Positions 24,120 through 35,418 of a stretch of 64,000 bases of DNA are shown piece after piece. Position 1 is the first letter of the stretch. Each line of letters opens with the position of its first letter. The position numbers and the translations under genes were made by a program. The stretch is from Erythroxylum novogranatense. Its lineage: Eukaryota > Streptophyta > Magnoliopsida > Malpighiales > Erythroxylaceae. The stretch lies in assembly GCA_029891385.1 (NCBI GenBank), contig JAIWQS010000161.1, positions 62,001 to 126,000 on the forward strand, read 5' to 3'. Below the pieces are notes generated by a model. The model worked only from the letters and a program-made list of their open reading frames with translations. It made no database searches and was not told the origin of the DNA.

Positions 24120-24336
24120 AAAATTGCCACCGGGGACCACTTCCGCACCACGCCCGTAAACACACAAATCGCCAAAGCGGCGATGAATCTCGACATAGGC
24201 CGTCAGCGGCGGCTCGACGATCAACGTATAAGCTCACAGCTTCTGCGACTCTCTACCGCACTACATGTCTCCCGCGGAATCATTTAATCCTAACGATTAA
24301 TCTGCAATTTCAAACCTGTAACAAGAACAACAGAGC

Positions 24337-25388
24337 GTGGCCTTAGAGGATAACGTTGCACTCAATGCGGGCCCGAATCTCCAGCACCGGTTAGGCGCAG
24401 ATCCTCCTCCGTCCATGCACACCACCCTGACCCGGAAACAGATAGAGGAGGCAGCTGAATTGGTGATTCGCCAGATCCTGCAGTCTCAACCGGCACAACC
24501 GCCTCCGTCTGCGCGGCCAGCCGCCCGACAAATCAGCTTAACAATCGATCATCGCCCATCTGAAGGCCTAGAAAAAGTCGCGGATGATCGGATTAACACG
24601 GCTATGAGCTTTCGTCCAGATCGCCCAATGGCGCGATCTGACTCTCCTTCACCCTGAAATCTTGGATGACCTCCGGCTCCCGACACAAAAATGCCGACCC
24701 CCTAGAAATACACTGGGGAGACCAACCTCCTGGATTATCTGCAGCACTTCCAGTCCATGATGAATCTACATTGTGTTCCGGACGCTATCCAATGTAATGC
24801 TTTCTGCATGGCCTTTCAAGAGGGAGCTCGGCGATGGTTCAACAACTTGCCCAGTCAGATCACATGCTTCAAGATTTTAGGTTGATATTCTGAACCGGTT
24901 CGCCACTAGTAAGCGGCCGCAAAGACATTTCTGGAGGTGATGCAACTTACCCAAGGAAGAAACGAGAGTTTATGGAGTTCATCACTCGTTTAATAACGGC
25001 GATCGAGGTGCCCGACCTCACTGCTTCGTCCATCTTTGGTCGCGCTTCATGACCAATACGAGGACGAGGAGTTTAAGAAGTCACTAGCCTCGATCGCCCC
25101 GATCCGCTCAGAAATAAGAAACAGGCGATAGGTATATTCAATTGGAAGAAGTCTTTGAAAATACGAGGCATCGAAGCGGATGATCGTCATTGAATGACAG
25201 ATTCGCAATTCGCCTGGCAAGCAAAAGGCCGGTCGAATCGAGAAGACCGATCGATCCGCTGGGGATATCGACAGAGTTCACCCCACTAAACAAAGCGATA
25301 TGAAGAGGTGTTGGCAAGAATGAGAGCGGATGGAGAAACCGTCTGAGAACCGAAAAATGAAGACCCCTACAAGGACAAGAACCCTAAT
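24337..25388 (+). pseudogene. Tat-lineage gag, broken by frameshifts
   Basis: The first frame (24337-24657) reads LTRKQIEEAAELVIRQIL and a proline-rich stretch, the variable Gag N-terminus. It stops, and capsid sequence continues in other frames, for example LDYLQHFQSMMNLHCVPDAI near 24730-24790 and FCMAFQEGARRWFNNLPSQI near 24800-24860, matching the Retrotrans_gag pattern. More frame changes follow to 25388, where the nucleocapsid/protease frame opens. The start codon cannot be fixed. The region is non-functional. Confidence 0.8.
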
Positions 25389-26267
25389 TTGTATTGTCGT
25401 TTCCACAAAGAGGTCGGTCATGACACGGAAGATTCTTGGCGATTGAAAAAGAAATCAATTCCTCATACAAAGGGAAGGTTAGGCCTATTTGTGAAGCACG
25501 GGCAGAATGCCGATCGGGATAATCGACGCAGGACAGGTCGGCCAGACAATAGACGACCGCCCTGGAGCAGAAATGACAAAAATGACGAAGGGAGGCAGAA
25601 TGCGAATTCGGATAATCGACGAGAAGAGAGAGGGCGGTCGAGGGAAAGAAATGGTGAAAATGCCGTGCAACAAGACGACCGACCGACTGGGGTCATTAAT
25701 ATGATATTCGGTGGCAATACATCCGGGGAATCCACCAACAAAGGGAGAAAAAGATATGTCAAACAGGTCGGCAAAGACTCATCCATCAAAAAGCCGAGGG
25801 AGAGTGACGGGATGATATCATTTGAGGAGTCCGACCTTAATGGAGTAAGTTGCCCTCATGACGACGCCCTCGTGGTAAACCTGAACATGGACAGATACGA
25901 GGTGAAAAGGGTGATGATTGACACAGGCAGCTCAGTCGACTTGTTGTATTATGAGGCCTTCAAACAGATGAAGATACCAAGATCGACTACTACCATGACG
26001 GCCCCATCAAAGGGGTGGCAGGCGTCGGCCTACCCATTCGCCCGGGTGTACTTGAAAGCGAAGTTCGGGCAGAAACCGTGTCAGGTAGAAAGGGACATTG
26101 AGTTCCTGGTTGTAAAGTTTCAAGGGGCGTACAATGCAATAATCGGGTGGGCAACTCAAAATGCCCTCAGTCATCATGTCCACCTACTACCAAGTTATGA
26201 AGTTCCAGACACCCACTTGAGTCGGTATTGTCGAGGTCAAGAAGAATCGCCAGGGAATGTTACTTAG
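25389..26267 (+). CDS. Tat-lineage nucleocapsid and aspartic protease frame
   Basis: This open frame of 292 codons begins with a zinc knuckle of the C-x-F-H type (CRFHKEVGHDTEDSW), whose last cysteine is now serine. An Arg/Asp/Asn-rich basic linker follows, then the retropepsin domain with an intact active site VMIDTGSSVDLLYYEAFKQM (Asp codon at 25920-25922) and the flap-side motif AIIGW. It would cleave the Gag-Pol polyprotein. The frame ends at 26267 because of a frameshift; the following domain overlaps in another frame from 26228. It is part of a single ancestral polyprotein rather than a separate gene. Confidence 0.85.
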   Translation: MYCRFHKEVGHDTEDSWRLKKKSIPHTKGRLGLFVKHGQNADRDNRRRTGRPDNRRPPWSRNDKNDEGRQNANSDNRREERGRSRERNGENAVQQDDRPTGVINMIFGGNTSGESTNKGRKRYVKQVGKDSSIKKPRESDGMISFEESDLNGVSCPHDDALVVNLNMDRYEVKRVMIDTGSSVDLLYYEAFKQMKIPRSTTTMTAPSKGWQASAYPFARVYLKAKFGQKPCQVERDIEFLVVKFQGAYNAIIGWATQNALSHHVHLLPSYEVPDTHLSRYCRGQEESPGNVT

Positions 26268-28220
26268 CAGAGACTAAAACATTAGATGGGGCGGTAGTGC
26301 TGAAGAACTCTCTTGATGTGAGAACCGACGAAGAGACGGACAGGATGAACCCGGTGGAAGAAACGCAGAGGGTCGTATTGGACGAAGCCGACCTTTCTAA
26401 GTTCACAAACCTAGGGTCCGAGCTGCAGAGGGACCTGGTCAAAGAAATCACATATTGTTTGGCAGAAAATAGGTCGGTTTTCGCTTGGGTACCGAGCGAC
26501 ATGCCCGAAATTTCTCGATCAGTCGCATCTCACTCCCTCGGTATTCGGCATGACTATAAGCCGATCAGACAAAAGAAGCGATGGCATAGCAAGGAGCGAC
26601 AGGGGGTGATCGAGAAGGAAGTAGCGAAGTTGCTGGAGGTCGGGTTCATCCGAGAGGTCAAATATCCTGAATGGCTCGCCAATGTCGTTTTAGTAAAAAA
26701 GAAGAACGGGAAGTGGAGAATGTGCATAGATTTCACCGACCTGAACAAAGCGTGTCCAAAGGACAGCTTCCCATTGCCTAAGATCGACCAGTTAGTAGAT
26801 TCCACCTCAGGGCATGAGCTGCTCAGCTTCCTGAATGCTTTCTCGGGCTATCATCAGATCCAAATAAGCATGGAAGACGAAGAAAAGACCGCCTTCATAA
26901 CCGACCAAGGCACATATTGCTACCAAGTAATGCCTTTCGGCCTGAAAAATGCCGGGGCGACCTATCAACGGCTCGTCACAGAAGTCTTTAAAAAATAGAT
27001 TGGCCGGACGGTGGAAGCTTATGTGGATGATATGGTGGTCAAAAGTAAAACGTCCGCGGAGCATGTACAAGATCTCAAGGAAGTCTTCCAGACCCTGAAT
27101 AAATTTCAGATGAAGCTAAACCCGAAAAAATGCATGTTTGGGGTGGCATCCGGAAAATTCCCGGGGTTTATGATCACTCAGCGGGAAATCGAAGCTAATC
27201 CAGAGAAGATTGAGGCCATCATACAGATGCCTTCGCCGCAATGCTTGAAAGATGTTCAGATATTAATCGGTCGGATAGTTTCACTGAGCAGGTTCATTTC
27301 TAGACTAGGAGACAAGTGCCTCCCATTTTTCAAAGTCCTGAGGAAAGCGAACGTGACTCAATTTCAATGGCCGGATGAGTGCGAGAAAGCTTTCCAACAC
27401 TTAAAACAATATTTGTCTAGCCCGCCTATTCTGCAAAGCCCGGTAGAGGGGGAGAACCTGATTTTATACTTGGCGATTACGGAGGGGTCGATCAGCGCGG
27501 TACTTATCCAATCGGAAGGAAGTCAGCAGCATCCCATCTACTATGTCAGCAAAGTGTTGACCGGGATAGAAACGCGATATACCCCCATAGAGAAGCTACC
27601 CTCTCTTTGATAATGGCAGCCAGGAAGCTGAGGCCTTACTTCCAAAGTCATACCATTGAGGTATGGACTGATCAACCCCTCAGGCAGTGCCTTCAAAAGC
27701 CCGAAACTTCAGGTCGGCTGATAAAGTGGGCGGTAGAACTGGGAGAGTTCGACATACAATACAAGCCCCGCACGACCATTAAAACGCAGGTGTTGGCAGA
27801 CTTCATTGCAGAGATGAGCCAACCGAGCTCGAAGGACGAGCAGTTCCCCGCCTGGAGCTTGTTTGTCGATGGGTCATCCAATGCCGAGGGATGCGGAGCG
27901 GGAGTAGTACTGGTCAGCCCGCATATGGAAGAAAATGTGGAATATGCCATTCGGCTAGAATTCAAGGCCTCTAATAACGAGGCAGAATATGAGGCTCTGA
28001 TAACCGGCCTCCAACTAGCCAGGGAGATTGAGGTGAAGCACCTGAAGATATATAGCGATAGCCAAGTGGTGGTCGGCTAAGTCACCGGGCAGTATGAGGT
28101 CAAGGGGAACAACATGATTAACTATCTGGAGCTAGTAAAGCAGGAATTGAGCAATTTCGAACAGTACTCAATCAGCAGAATAGAACGAGCTCGAAATGCT
28201 AAAGCGGATGCGCTCTAAAA
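26228..28220 (+). pseudogene. Tat-lineage reverse transcriptase, RNase H and second RNase H, broken
   Basis: RT runs from about 26540 (YKPIRQKKRWHSKERQ) through KWRMCIDFTDLNKACPKDSF and the YVDD catalytic box at 27020-27031. A TAG at 26996-26998 interrupts it just before that box. The first RNase H follows, with a one-base loss near 27597 that shifts the frame. A second, archaeal-type RNase H lies at about 27840-28080 (WSLFVDGSSNAEGCGAGVVL, NNEAEYEALITGLQLA, YSDSQVVVG), the domain that defines the dual-RNase H Tat group. A stop at 28078-28080 and another near 28218 break the tail. RT would make cDNA; the broken frame cannot. Confidence 0.92.
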
Positions 28221-28475
28221 AATGGCTTCCGACCGTGATGCCATAAACAATGTTCTAGTCGAACGACTTGATCGGCCTAGCATTCAGAAAGCCGAGGAAG
28301 TTCTCAACGTGAGTACCGGTCGGTCGAGTTAACCGATCAAATCAGATACCTTTTAGAAGGGAAGCAACCGGAAGACGCGTCAGAGGCCAAGAAGTTAAGG
28401 ATAAAGGCAGCCGAATACACGATCGTCAACGGTACTCTATATAAGCGGTCTTACGACTGGCCGCTGCTTCGATGC

Positions 28476-29538
28476 TTGACTGAAGAAGAAACCGAGCAGG
28501 CAATGGCCGAAGTCCATAAAGGGATGTGCGGAAATCACATAGGGGGCAGAATGTTGGCTCACCGATTGATCAGACATGGGTACTACTGGCGGACAATGAG
28601 AAGAAACTATCAGGAAAAGGTCGACCGATGTGAGGCCAGCCAGAGAAACAGCAGCCTGTCTCACCAGCCGACCGAGCGGATCCAAATCGTGAGCCATCCT
28701 ATCCCTTTCGCTCAATGAGGAATGGATATACTGGGGCCTTTCCCTCTCGGTCCCGGACAAAAAAAATTCCTGATAGTGGCAGTGGAATATTTCACTAAGT
28801 GGGTAGAAGCGGAGTCTGTCGCTACAATCACCGAGGGGAAGGTGGAAAGTTTCATAAAGAAGAATATACTATGCCGCATCGGGATGCCTATGGTGTTGGT
28901 TACAAATAATGGTCGGCAGTACCACAACCACAAGTTTAGAGATTTCTGCGACCGACTAAAGATCAAGCTACGGTTGACTTCGGTAGCCCATCCCCAAAGT
29001 AACGGTCTCGCAGAGAACACCAACAAAAAGATAATGAACGCCCTCAAGAAGCGCCTGGACGACCGAAAGACCTGGGTGGAGGAAGTAGACGAAGTGTTGT
29101 GGGCATATAGAACCACACCGAACGGAGCCACAGGGGAAACACCGTTCGGGATGACCTTCGGGGCAGCTAGTTCCAGTAGAGGTGGCATTGCACAATCAAA
29201 GGGTGTCGGGCTATGAAGAAGAGCGGAATGATGAAGCCCGCAGAGCAGAGCTCGTTCTCCTTAGTGAGGATAGAGAAGGGCGCCGCTTCGCTCGAAGCCA
29301 TCAGCAAAAGGCGACCAAGTTCTACAATGAAGGTCAAGCCGAGCAATGTAAAGGAGGTGGTTACGCCCTACTAAAAGCCGAGGCGGCCGGAAAGCACCCG
29401 TAAAGACGGACAGACGTGGGAAGGACCTATCGAGTGATTAAGCAAGTCGGGCATGGTTCTTACATCCTCAGCGATGAGAAAGGAAAGTTTCTACCGAGGC
29501 CTTGGAACTCACAGAACTTGAAGGCGTTCTACCAATAG
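28476..29538 (+). pseudogene. Tat-lineage integrase, broken and missing a catalytic residue
   Basis: The N-terminal zinc-finger region (HKGMCGNHIGGRMLAHRLIR...CEAS) is followed by a stop at about 28716-28718. The core begins MDILGPFPLGPGQKKFLIVA, so the first catalytic Asp is present. The second should lie in a D-N-G motif but reads TNNGRQYHNH (about 28902-28920), an Asp to Asn change. The third acid, Glu, is present in SNGLAENTNKK. Frame changes near 29190 and 29404 separate the C-terminal part, which ends YRVIKQVGHGSYILSDEKGK and a stop near 29536-29538. Loss of the second Asp predicts no strand-transfer activity even if the frame were open. Confidence 0.9.
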
Positions 29539-29721
29539 ATAAGTTTTATTTTAGTTAATCTTTCTTTATTATCATTTTTGTATACATATGGGTACCTTTT
29601 TCCGTCCTGCCAGACGGGTTTTTAACTACCACGCCTCATTATCATCAATAAAGGGGTTTTCAGATTTTTTGGCAATAAAGAATTCAATCATGTATGGCAA
29701 ATAATAGAAAATCTAGGTACC

Positions 29722-30180
29722 CATTGTTCGGCATTCTCCATAGATCGACACGGTCGGTCGGGTCGCCAAGACAAGATCCTTGGGACCCTCGTTCGCCATC
29801 GTTCGGTATTCTCCATAGATCGACCACGGTCGGTCGGGTCGCCAAGACAAGATCCTTGGGACCCTCGCCATCGCCATTGCTCGGTACCTCCATAGATCGA
29901 CACGGTCGGTCGGGTCGCCAAGACAAGATCCTTGGGACCCTCGCCATCGCCATTGTTCGGCATTCTCTATAGATCGACCACGGTCGGTCGGTTCGCCAAG
30001 ACAAGATGCTTGGGACCCTCGCCATCGCCATTGCTCGGTACCTCCATAGATTGACCACGGTCGGTCGGGTCGCCAAGACGAGATCCTTGGGACCCTCGCC
30101 ATCGCCATTACTCGGTACCTCCATAGATCGACCACGGTCGGTCGGGTCGCCAAGACGAGATCTTTCGCTCGCCTTCGACA
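29722..30180. repeat. Minisatellite inside the Tat element, 76-78-bp unit, about six copies
   Basis: Units start at 29722, 29798, 29874, 29951, 30029 and 30106 (CAT[T/C]G[C/T]TCGG), each containing CCATAGATCGACCACGGTCG-type and GTCGCCAAGACAAGATCC sequence. A more diverged seventh piece runs to about 30215. Long minus-strand frames with recurring SWRPDRPWS peptides are a product of the repeat, not genes. Tandem repeats in this 3' region are a known feature of Tat-lineage elements. Confidence 0.95.
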
Positions 30181-30466
30181 CGGATCGACTAAGGTCGATC
30201 GGTCACCAAGGCAGAATCGCCGGGAACGTAGCTCGGCCTCAATTATAGGTCGACCTCGAAGCCGGTCGACCATGAGCGACTTTACCAAACTACACTATGA
30301 TCGAAAACAGAGCGAAAACACGGAAAATAACTTCAAAAAAGAATTCTATTATTGCAAATTGATCCTGGCCACAAGCCCGACCAGGTGAGCTCTACAACTT
30401 GGGAGAAGGGGAGCTACAAACAGTCGAAGGAGAAGGAGAATACCTGTGGAATACCTGGGGAAGCCT

Positions 30467-32577
30467 CTAAGCCAGGCGGAAAAGACGTAGGAGGGGACCC
30501 GGGGGAGCAACCGGAGGAATATCTTCACTAGGAAGCTCTTCCTCTCCGAAGAGCAACACAATGGGAACAGGAGCAGGACCCGGGGGAGCAACCGAAGGAA
30601 CATTTTCATAAGGGAGCTCTTCCTCTTCGGAGCTGAGATCTAGCTCTTCATTCGGAACGTCGCCCAGTTCTCCCTCGACTTTCTTCGTGATCTCCTCCAA
30701 AGAAAGCCCAAAAGTCATGGAATAAGCGGCTCGGTATAATCTTGAATGAAGGGCATACCACCCCTCAGGAGCATAGAGCTCGTAGCCCCTCTTCAGAACC
30801 GAGAGGGTTACGTCACAGGCGAGCTCCAAACTCTCCTCGTACAAGAACCGCCTCTTCCATCGCTTGATTGCTTCAACCCGCTGCTCCCGCACAGAGCGCC
30901 GCACCTCCCGCAAGGTTTTCTCGGCTCTATCCCTATCCACCACGGCGGAATGGCAGTCTTGGTGGTACTTCTTGTTGAGGTCCCGCTCCGCCCTCACAGT
31001 CTTCCTCCACTCCTCACTCTCCTTCTCCCTCCTCTCTCTCTCCTTCTCCTTCTCCTCCTCTACTTTGGCCAGTCGAGCCGTCAAAGCTCCAATCTCCCCC
31101 TCCTGGCCCTTCTTCTCCTCTTTAAGGGACGCGTTTTTAGCCTGGAAGAGGTCTCTCCCCTCCTTCACATCTGACAGCTCGCCCTTCAAACCCTTCATCT
31201 GCTCATGGAGATCTTGAACTTACTGGTCCAGAGTCTCCAAACGCTGCAGCACGACAAGGGACGTTGTCGCAGCCCGCATACCGAGACGAACGAGCTGAGA
31301 ACCCAACTCCAGGTTACCTTTCTTCTCCATGACCAGCTCGTCCACAGGGGGAGTAACCCTCTCGGGAAGTGGCGGGACACCTCGAGGTCCCCGATCGAGA
31401 CGTCCTTACCCAACTTGATGGCAGGCTCCCACTGCCCAAGGCTCACGGCTCGCGCCTTCTCCTTGCCTTTTTTCTGCTTACCTGCTCCGGCTGGACTTGC
31501 CGGGCGGGATAGAAGGTCACCCAATCGAACCAACCTCTTCCTCTTAAGAGGAGGACCCGCGTCCTCCTCCTCCTCCTCCTCTACCGGAGCAGCCCGTACC
31601 ACGGTGACTGGCACAATCGGCAGTGGCTCCGACGCAATAGGAAGGTCCCCGACAGGGGGAACACCCGCCGACACTGCCGAGGAAACCAAACCCGTAGACA
31701 AAGCGACGCCCTCACCGGTCTTCGCCTCACTCCCCTTCTTCTGAGAGGCCTGCTTCCTTGACGTAGAAGCTCGAGCTCCCATCCTCACCATGGCTGCATG
31801 ATGATAAATTAGAGTTAGAGAACAAAACTAATGCACAAAAGTTCACAATTAGTACAATCACGAGGAGTCAACCAGACGAGGCGGTTTCCTCCTTTAGCCC
31901 ACTAATTCGTGGTGGGGGATCGACGAGGAAAGAATCGGCTGAGGCCCCCCTGGGGTATCCCTAAATGAGCCGAGCAAAGTCGTATCTGCCGAGCTCTTTG
32001 ATACGACGGACCACCTCCCACTCCTCCCTGCTAAGGGACAGGGTTGACGAATCATTCCATTGCTCGGCCAGAGGATACCTCCATGGTCGGCACTCAGAGG
32101 AAGATCCTGGGAGCTTCACAAAGAAATACTTGGTTCACCAGGAAGAAATTTTCGAGGGTGTCCTGGCCGAGCGATACAGAGCATCTTTATATTGCAGAAA
32201 GGGGATTCCAGCCCAGAGCTCGGACTATGGCTCATTCTCAGGAAGTGGCGCAGAATGCCGACGGTAGGTGGATGGCCGAACTGATGACACAGCAATGCCA
32301 ACCCGTTTATAAACCTCCAACGATTAGGAGGAATTTGGCTCGGCAATAACCCGAACATGGGGCATACCTCGTCAACAATCGGAGCGTACGGGAGCCTCAT
32401 GCCGCCTACTGAGAAAAAGCTACCGGAGACGGCGAAGTATCCACTAAAGTTGCTGTGGATCCGCTCATGCCTAAAGGCGGTCGGGCCCCCAAGCGAAGGG
32501 ATATTATACCTAAGAGACAATTTGTTCAACTCCCCACGGTCATCGACGATCACGGTCTTCAAGCGGCAACTCCACAA
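30467..32577 (-). pseudogene. Antisense ORF of the Tat element (gypsy-type 'Transposase_28'-like), broken
   Basis: Read on the minus strand from 32577 down to 30467. The first part (32577-32116) has GGMRLPYAPIVDEVCPMFGL, QIPPNRWRFINGLALLCHQF and VGILRHFLRM, resembling the plant family described as putative gypsy-type transposon protein. It continues in another frame at about 32125-31965 (KYFFVKLPGSSSECRPWRYP). From 31791 comes a charged region with an acidic run, a KRKR nuclear-localisation-like motif near 31550 and a Lys/Glu coiled coil (about 31198-30900), then an acidic, proline-rich C-terminus. One frameshift near 31370 and a stop near 31223 break this half. Antisense ORFs at this place are known in Retand-type elements; their function is unknown. 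Confidence 0.75.
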
Positions 32578-33390
32578 CTAAACCGTCTTTTTTCTCTCTC
32601 ATCGACATCTCCTCCGCACCTCGACCATGCTCCCGAACTACCGTCGACATGTTCACCAAGAAAAGATTTTTGGAAAAGAAGAGGGAATGAAGAAAAAGGA
32701 CGTACCTAATCAGAGGTTCGAAACAGGGAAATCGGACGGCGAAGTGAAAGGAAATTTATGGGAACCGAAAACGATAAAGAACAAGCGAAGGCAAAGTGTA
32801 AGAGGGAGAACGAAAGCAAAAGGTGAAAACCGCCACAACTCGTCGACTATGAATATTTATAGAGGGTCGGCAGAAGGAACATTCGAAAGTGACCCGATCG
32901 GACTACGACAAGTGGAAAAAATCCGAGCTATGCTCAGACACGCGGCACGATCTAAGCCATGAGAATTAGGGTTGTTCGAAATCCGGAAAGGAGCGGTAGT
33001 TGAAAGGATGTACGGAGACGATTCTTGCAGTTACAAGACGTCGTTTGATTACGAGCGATTGTCGAGAAAGCGCGCCGTCAAATAATAAATGTTTCAAGAA
33101 GTCCAAGCATCGCCAATGATGGCTATCCGACCTACTATAGCATAAGTCGTCACGCGATAAGTGTCGAGACCGATCGATCGGGGCCCTCACCAACCGAACC
33201 CCAATCGAGTAGTCAGTACGACTAGTTGACAAATAACCGATTTAAACCGCCGAGCTATCCCATGACCAAAGCTCAAGGCCAATACGACCGATCGACCACC
33301 TTACGAGCCGTCTTGCTTTACGAGCTATGAGGTAACCGACGAACAACAACGTCCAACTTACTCCTTCGACCCTGCTCTTCGCTCAGACTC

Positions 33391-33403
33391 GAGGAGTAGG
33401 GGG
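33391..33403 (+). other. Polypurine tract of the Tat element
   Basis: GAGGAGTAGGGGG lies five bases before the 3' LTR start at 33408 and would prime plus-strand cDNA synthesis. Its place supports the LTR border. Confidence 0.85.
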
Positions 33404-33407
33404 CTTA

Positions 33408-33784
33408 TGATTGGGTCGGCTATATTGGACCCGAGCCGAATCCCACAGCCGATCGGTCGGTCTCACATCCATCAATTAATTCCGGCCTGACCTACACATC
33501 CATGGCCCAACAAGAGAAGAACGTCTCCCATGCAGATCGTAAAGACCTAAACCTAGTGAAAAACCATATAAAAGGTATTATTCTCATAATGATGCACGCA
33601 CAATCATTAACCTAGCTTTCTCGTGTTTATCAACCTCACCTCACCAAAACCGACTTGACCGTCGGAGGGCTAATCGGGACACAACCCCGTCAAGCCTTCC
33701 TTGTTTTGCGGTATCCTCATACCGAATTCACCATGAAGACAATCAATCACATGGAAAGACAATCAAGAACGTTCTATCTCGCCG
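33408..33784 (+). repeat. 3' LTR of the Tat-lineage element
   Basis: It begins TGATTGGGTCGG directly after the polypurine tract and aligns with 23730-24104 with many one-base indels. The right end, near TCTCGCCG, is approximate. Confidence 0.87.
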
Positions 33785-35082
33785 AATCGCGTAACCGTAA
33801 AGAAAATAATTTAAAACCAAGAAAATAGTATAAACTCTAAATTTTAGTCTAAAATCTAAATTAAATTTAAAATTTTAATGTTAAAAAGATGATGATTAAT
33901 TAATTTATATTCTTATCTACAAATAATATGAAAATCAATTAGATTTTTGATAAAATAATGTGATTTAATTAATTAATTTTTCTGTTATTAGGCAAAACCA
34001 TGTAGTCTTTAGGCCAGCAAGCAAGTGGCCCTTAAGTTCAACTCTAAAATTTGTGTTCGAGTCTATGTTCGACTCGAAGTTCAATCGTGCCTAAAATTTT
34101 AGGTTCGAGTTTGAGTTTGAACTTGATCAGGTTTAAATGATCTAAAATTTATTTGAGTCTGAATGATATCTTCTTTTTTTTTAATGGGAGTTAAAACTTG
34201 ATCAGGCTTGAACGACCTAAAATTTAATCAAAGTTGATTAAAAAATAGTTTAAAATTTAAAAAAGATGTCTTTTTATTTAAAAATTTTGAGAGCATGAGG
34301 TTTAATTTCTTTTATAAAAAAAAGTCGAGTTAGCGGAAAGTTCCATTATCTTAGACTGGATTAATTAATTTTGGGTTAGATTAGGCTGAATAATTTTTGT
34401 CAAACCTAATTATCTTTCTTAAATTGTTAAAGTCACATTAAATCTACTCGATTAAACTTAAATTGAAATAATTTAAATTTTATGTATTAATTTTGAATTC
34501 AATTGATACAAACTAATTTATGTTTAATCACATTAATCTTTAAATAATTGGCCAAAAATAAAAGCACAAACTAAATTTACAAACTTAAATAAATTTTATA
34601 TTGATTACAATGATACAATTGTAAAATTAATCTTTATCGATTTAAAAAAATAGGTACACCCAGCTAATAAAAAAACAAAAGGAGAAAGAAACAAAAACTG
34701 AAGTTAAAAAAATGGTAGAAAGGGCCAAACGTTAGGTCCCTCTCCGACCACCTTTGTCTCATTTCCCACAGCTCCATGTCCCTCATAACATGGAGGAAAT
34801 TATGGCAGCTTTCCCTACTCTTTAGCTCCCTCCTCTTCTTCTCAGACCAACAATAAAAGCTTTCTTACAACATCGTAGACATACTTGCCTCTTCTACCAA
34901 CAAAAGCCACTCAGAAAACTAGACCGCCAAGTATTCTTACAAAAAAAGGAACACAATCCCACTTTGTCATCTATAATTTGCAATCATATCCAGCTACCAT
35001 AAAACCCCATGTTTTTGCACGTCTAGTTCCTGTCAAAGCCTCCTTATCAACCCAGGAAAATAGCTAGGATCGAGCAAAAGTC
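33785..35082. other. Spacer and leader of the DUF1677 gene
   Basis: AT-rich and without a supported gene. Stretches at 34030-34250 contain degenerate GTTCGAGTTTGAG-type repeats. The last ~350 bases, rich in CTC/TTC pyrimidines, probably include the promoter and 5' leader of the next gene. A 60-codon frame at 34885-35067 lies in this leader and could be an upstream ORF, but it resembles nothing known. Confidence 0.55.
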
Positions 35083-35418
35083 ATGGAGATTGAATCAGTC
35101 AAGTGCGATTGTTGTGGATTGAAAGAGGATTGCACTCAGTGTTATATAAGTGAAGTGAAGGCCAAATTTGAAGGGAAATGGCTATGCGGGTTGTGCTCAG
35201 AAGCTGTCAGGGATGAAGTTAGCAGAGGTAACAAGCAGTATGGAGTTGAAGAAGCAGTGAGAGCTCACATGTCGTTTTGTGGTAAATTCAATTCAAATCC
35301 TGCAGTTGGGGTTGCCAATGGTATGAGGCAGATGCTTCGAAGACGCTCCGGAGATTTGGCTTCTTCACCATCTTCATCGAAGAAGTATTCGAGATCTGCC
35401 GGCACCAAATTGTACTAA
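35083..35418 (+). CDS. DUF1677 family protein (plant-specific, cysteine-rich)
   Basis: The single-exon gene encodes 111 aa. Residues 1-70 carry the family core: cysteines at 8, 10, 11, 17, 20, 35 and 38 (VKCDCCGLKEDCTQCY, GKWLCGLCSEAVRDEV), spaced as in a small metal-binding fold, then AVRAHMSFCGKF. The C-terminus is basic and serine-rich (RRRSGDLASSPSSSKK). The function of the family is not known. Length and cysteine pattern fit Arabidopsis members such as At3g22540 and At4g14819 as I recall them. The ATG at 35083 is the first in frame and begins just before the conserved core. The gene looks intact. Confidence 0.9.
   Translation: MEIESVKCDCCGLKEDCTQCYISEVKAKFEGKWLCGLCSEAVRDEVSRGNKQYGVEEAVRAHMSFCGKFNSNPAVGVANGMRQMLRRRSGDLASSPSSSKKYSRSAGTKLY

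Larger units (their letters stand above)
23730..33784 (+). mobile_element. Ty3/gypsy retrotransposon of the Tat lineage with minisatellite and antisense ORF
   Basis: The ~10.05-kb element has LTRs at 23730-24104 and 33408-33784, a TGGCGA-type primer site just inside the 5' LTR, gag, protease, RT, RNase H, a second archaeal-type RNase H, integrase, then a 3-kb non-pol region with a six-copy minisatellite and an antisense ORF, and a polypurine tract. The dual RNase H and the long 3' region with an antisense ORF are known marks of Tat/Retand/Ogre-type elements. The LTRs differ by many one-base indels and substitutions, and coding frames are broken in several places, so it is an old or inactive copy. 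GC content is clearly higher than in the flanks. I find no certain target-site duplication. Confidence 0.95.

Noticed and set aside
29684..30288. Long minus-strand open frames with repeated peptides (SWRPDRPWS-like)
   Set aside because: They are translations of a DNA minisatellite whose unit length is not constant or always a multiple of three, in several frames at once. No protein family matches.
30746..31744. Plus-strand frames of 142 and 179 codons opposite the antisense ORF
   Set aside because: They are the complementary strand of the coiled-coil and proline/glutamate-rich coding sequence; Leu/Ser-rich composition is the mirror of Glu/Lys codons.
34885..35067. 60-codon frame just upstream of the DUF1677 gene
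   Set aside because: No recognised domain. It could be an upstream ORF in the leader, but there is no direct support.
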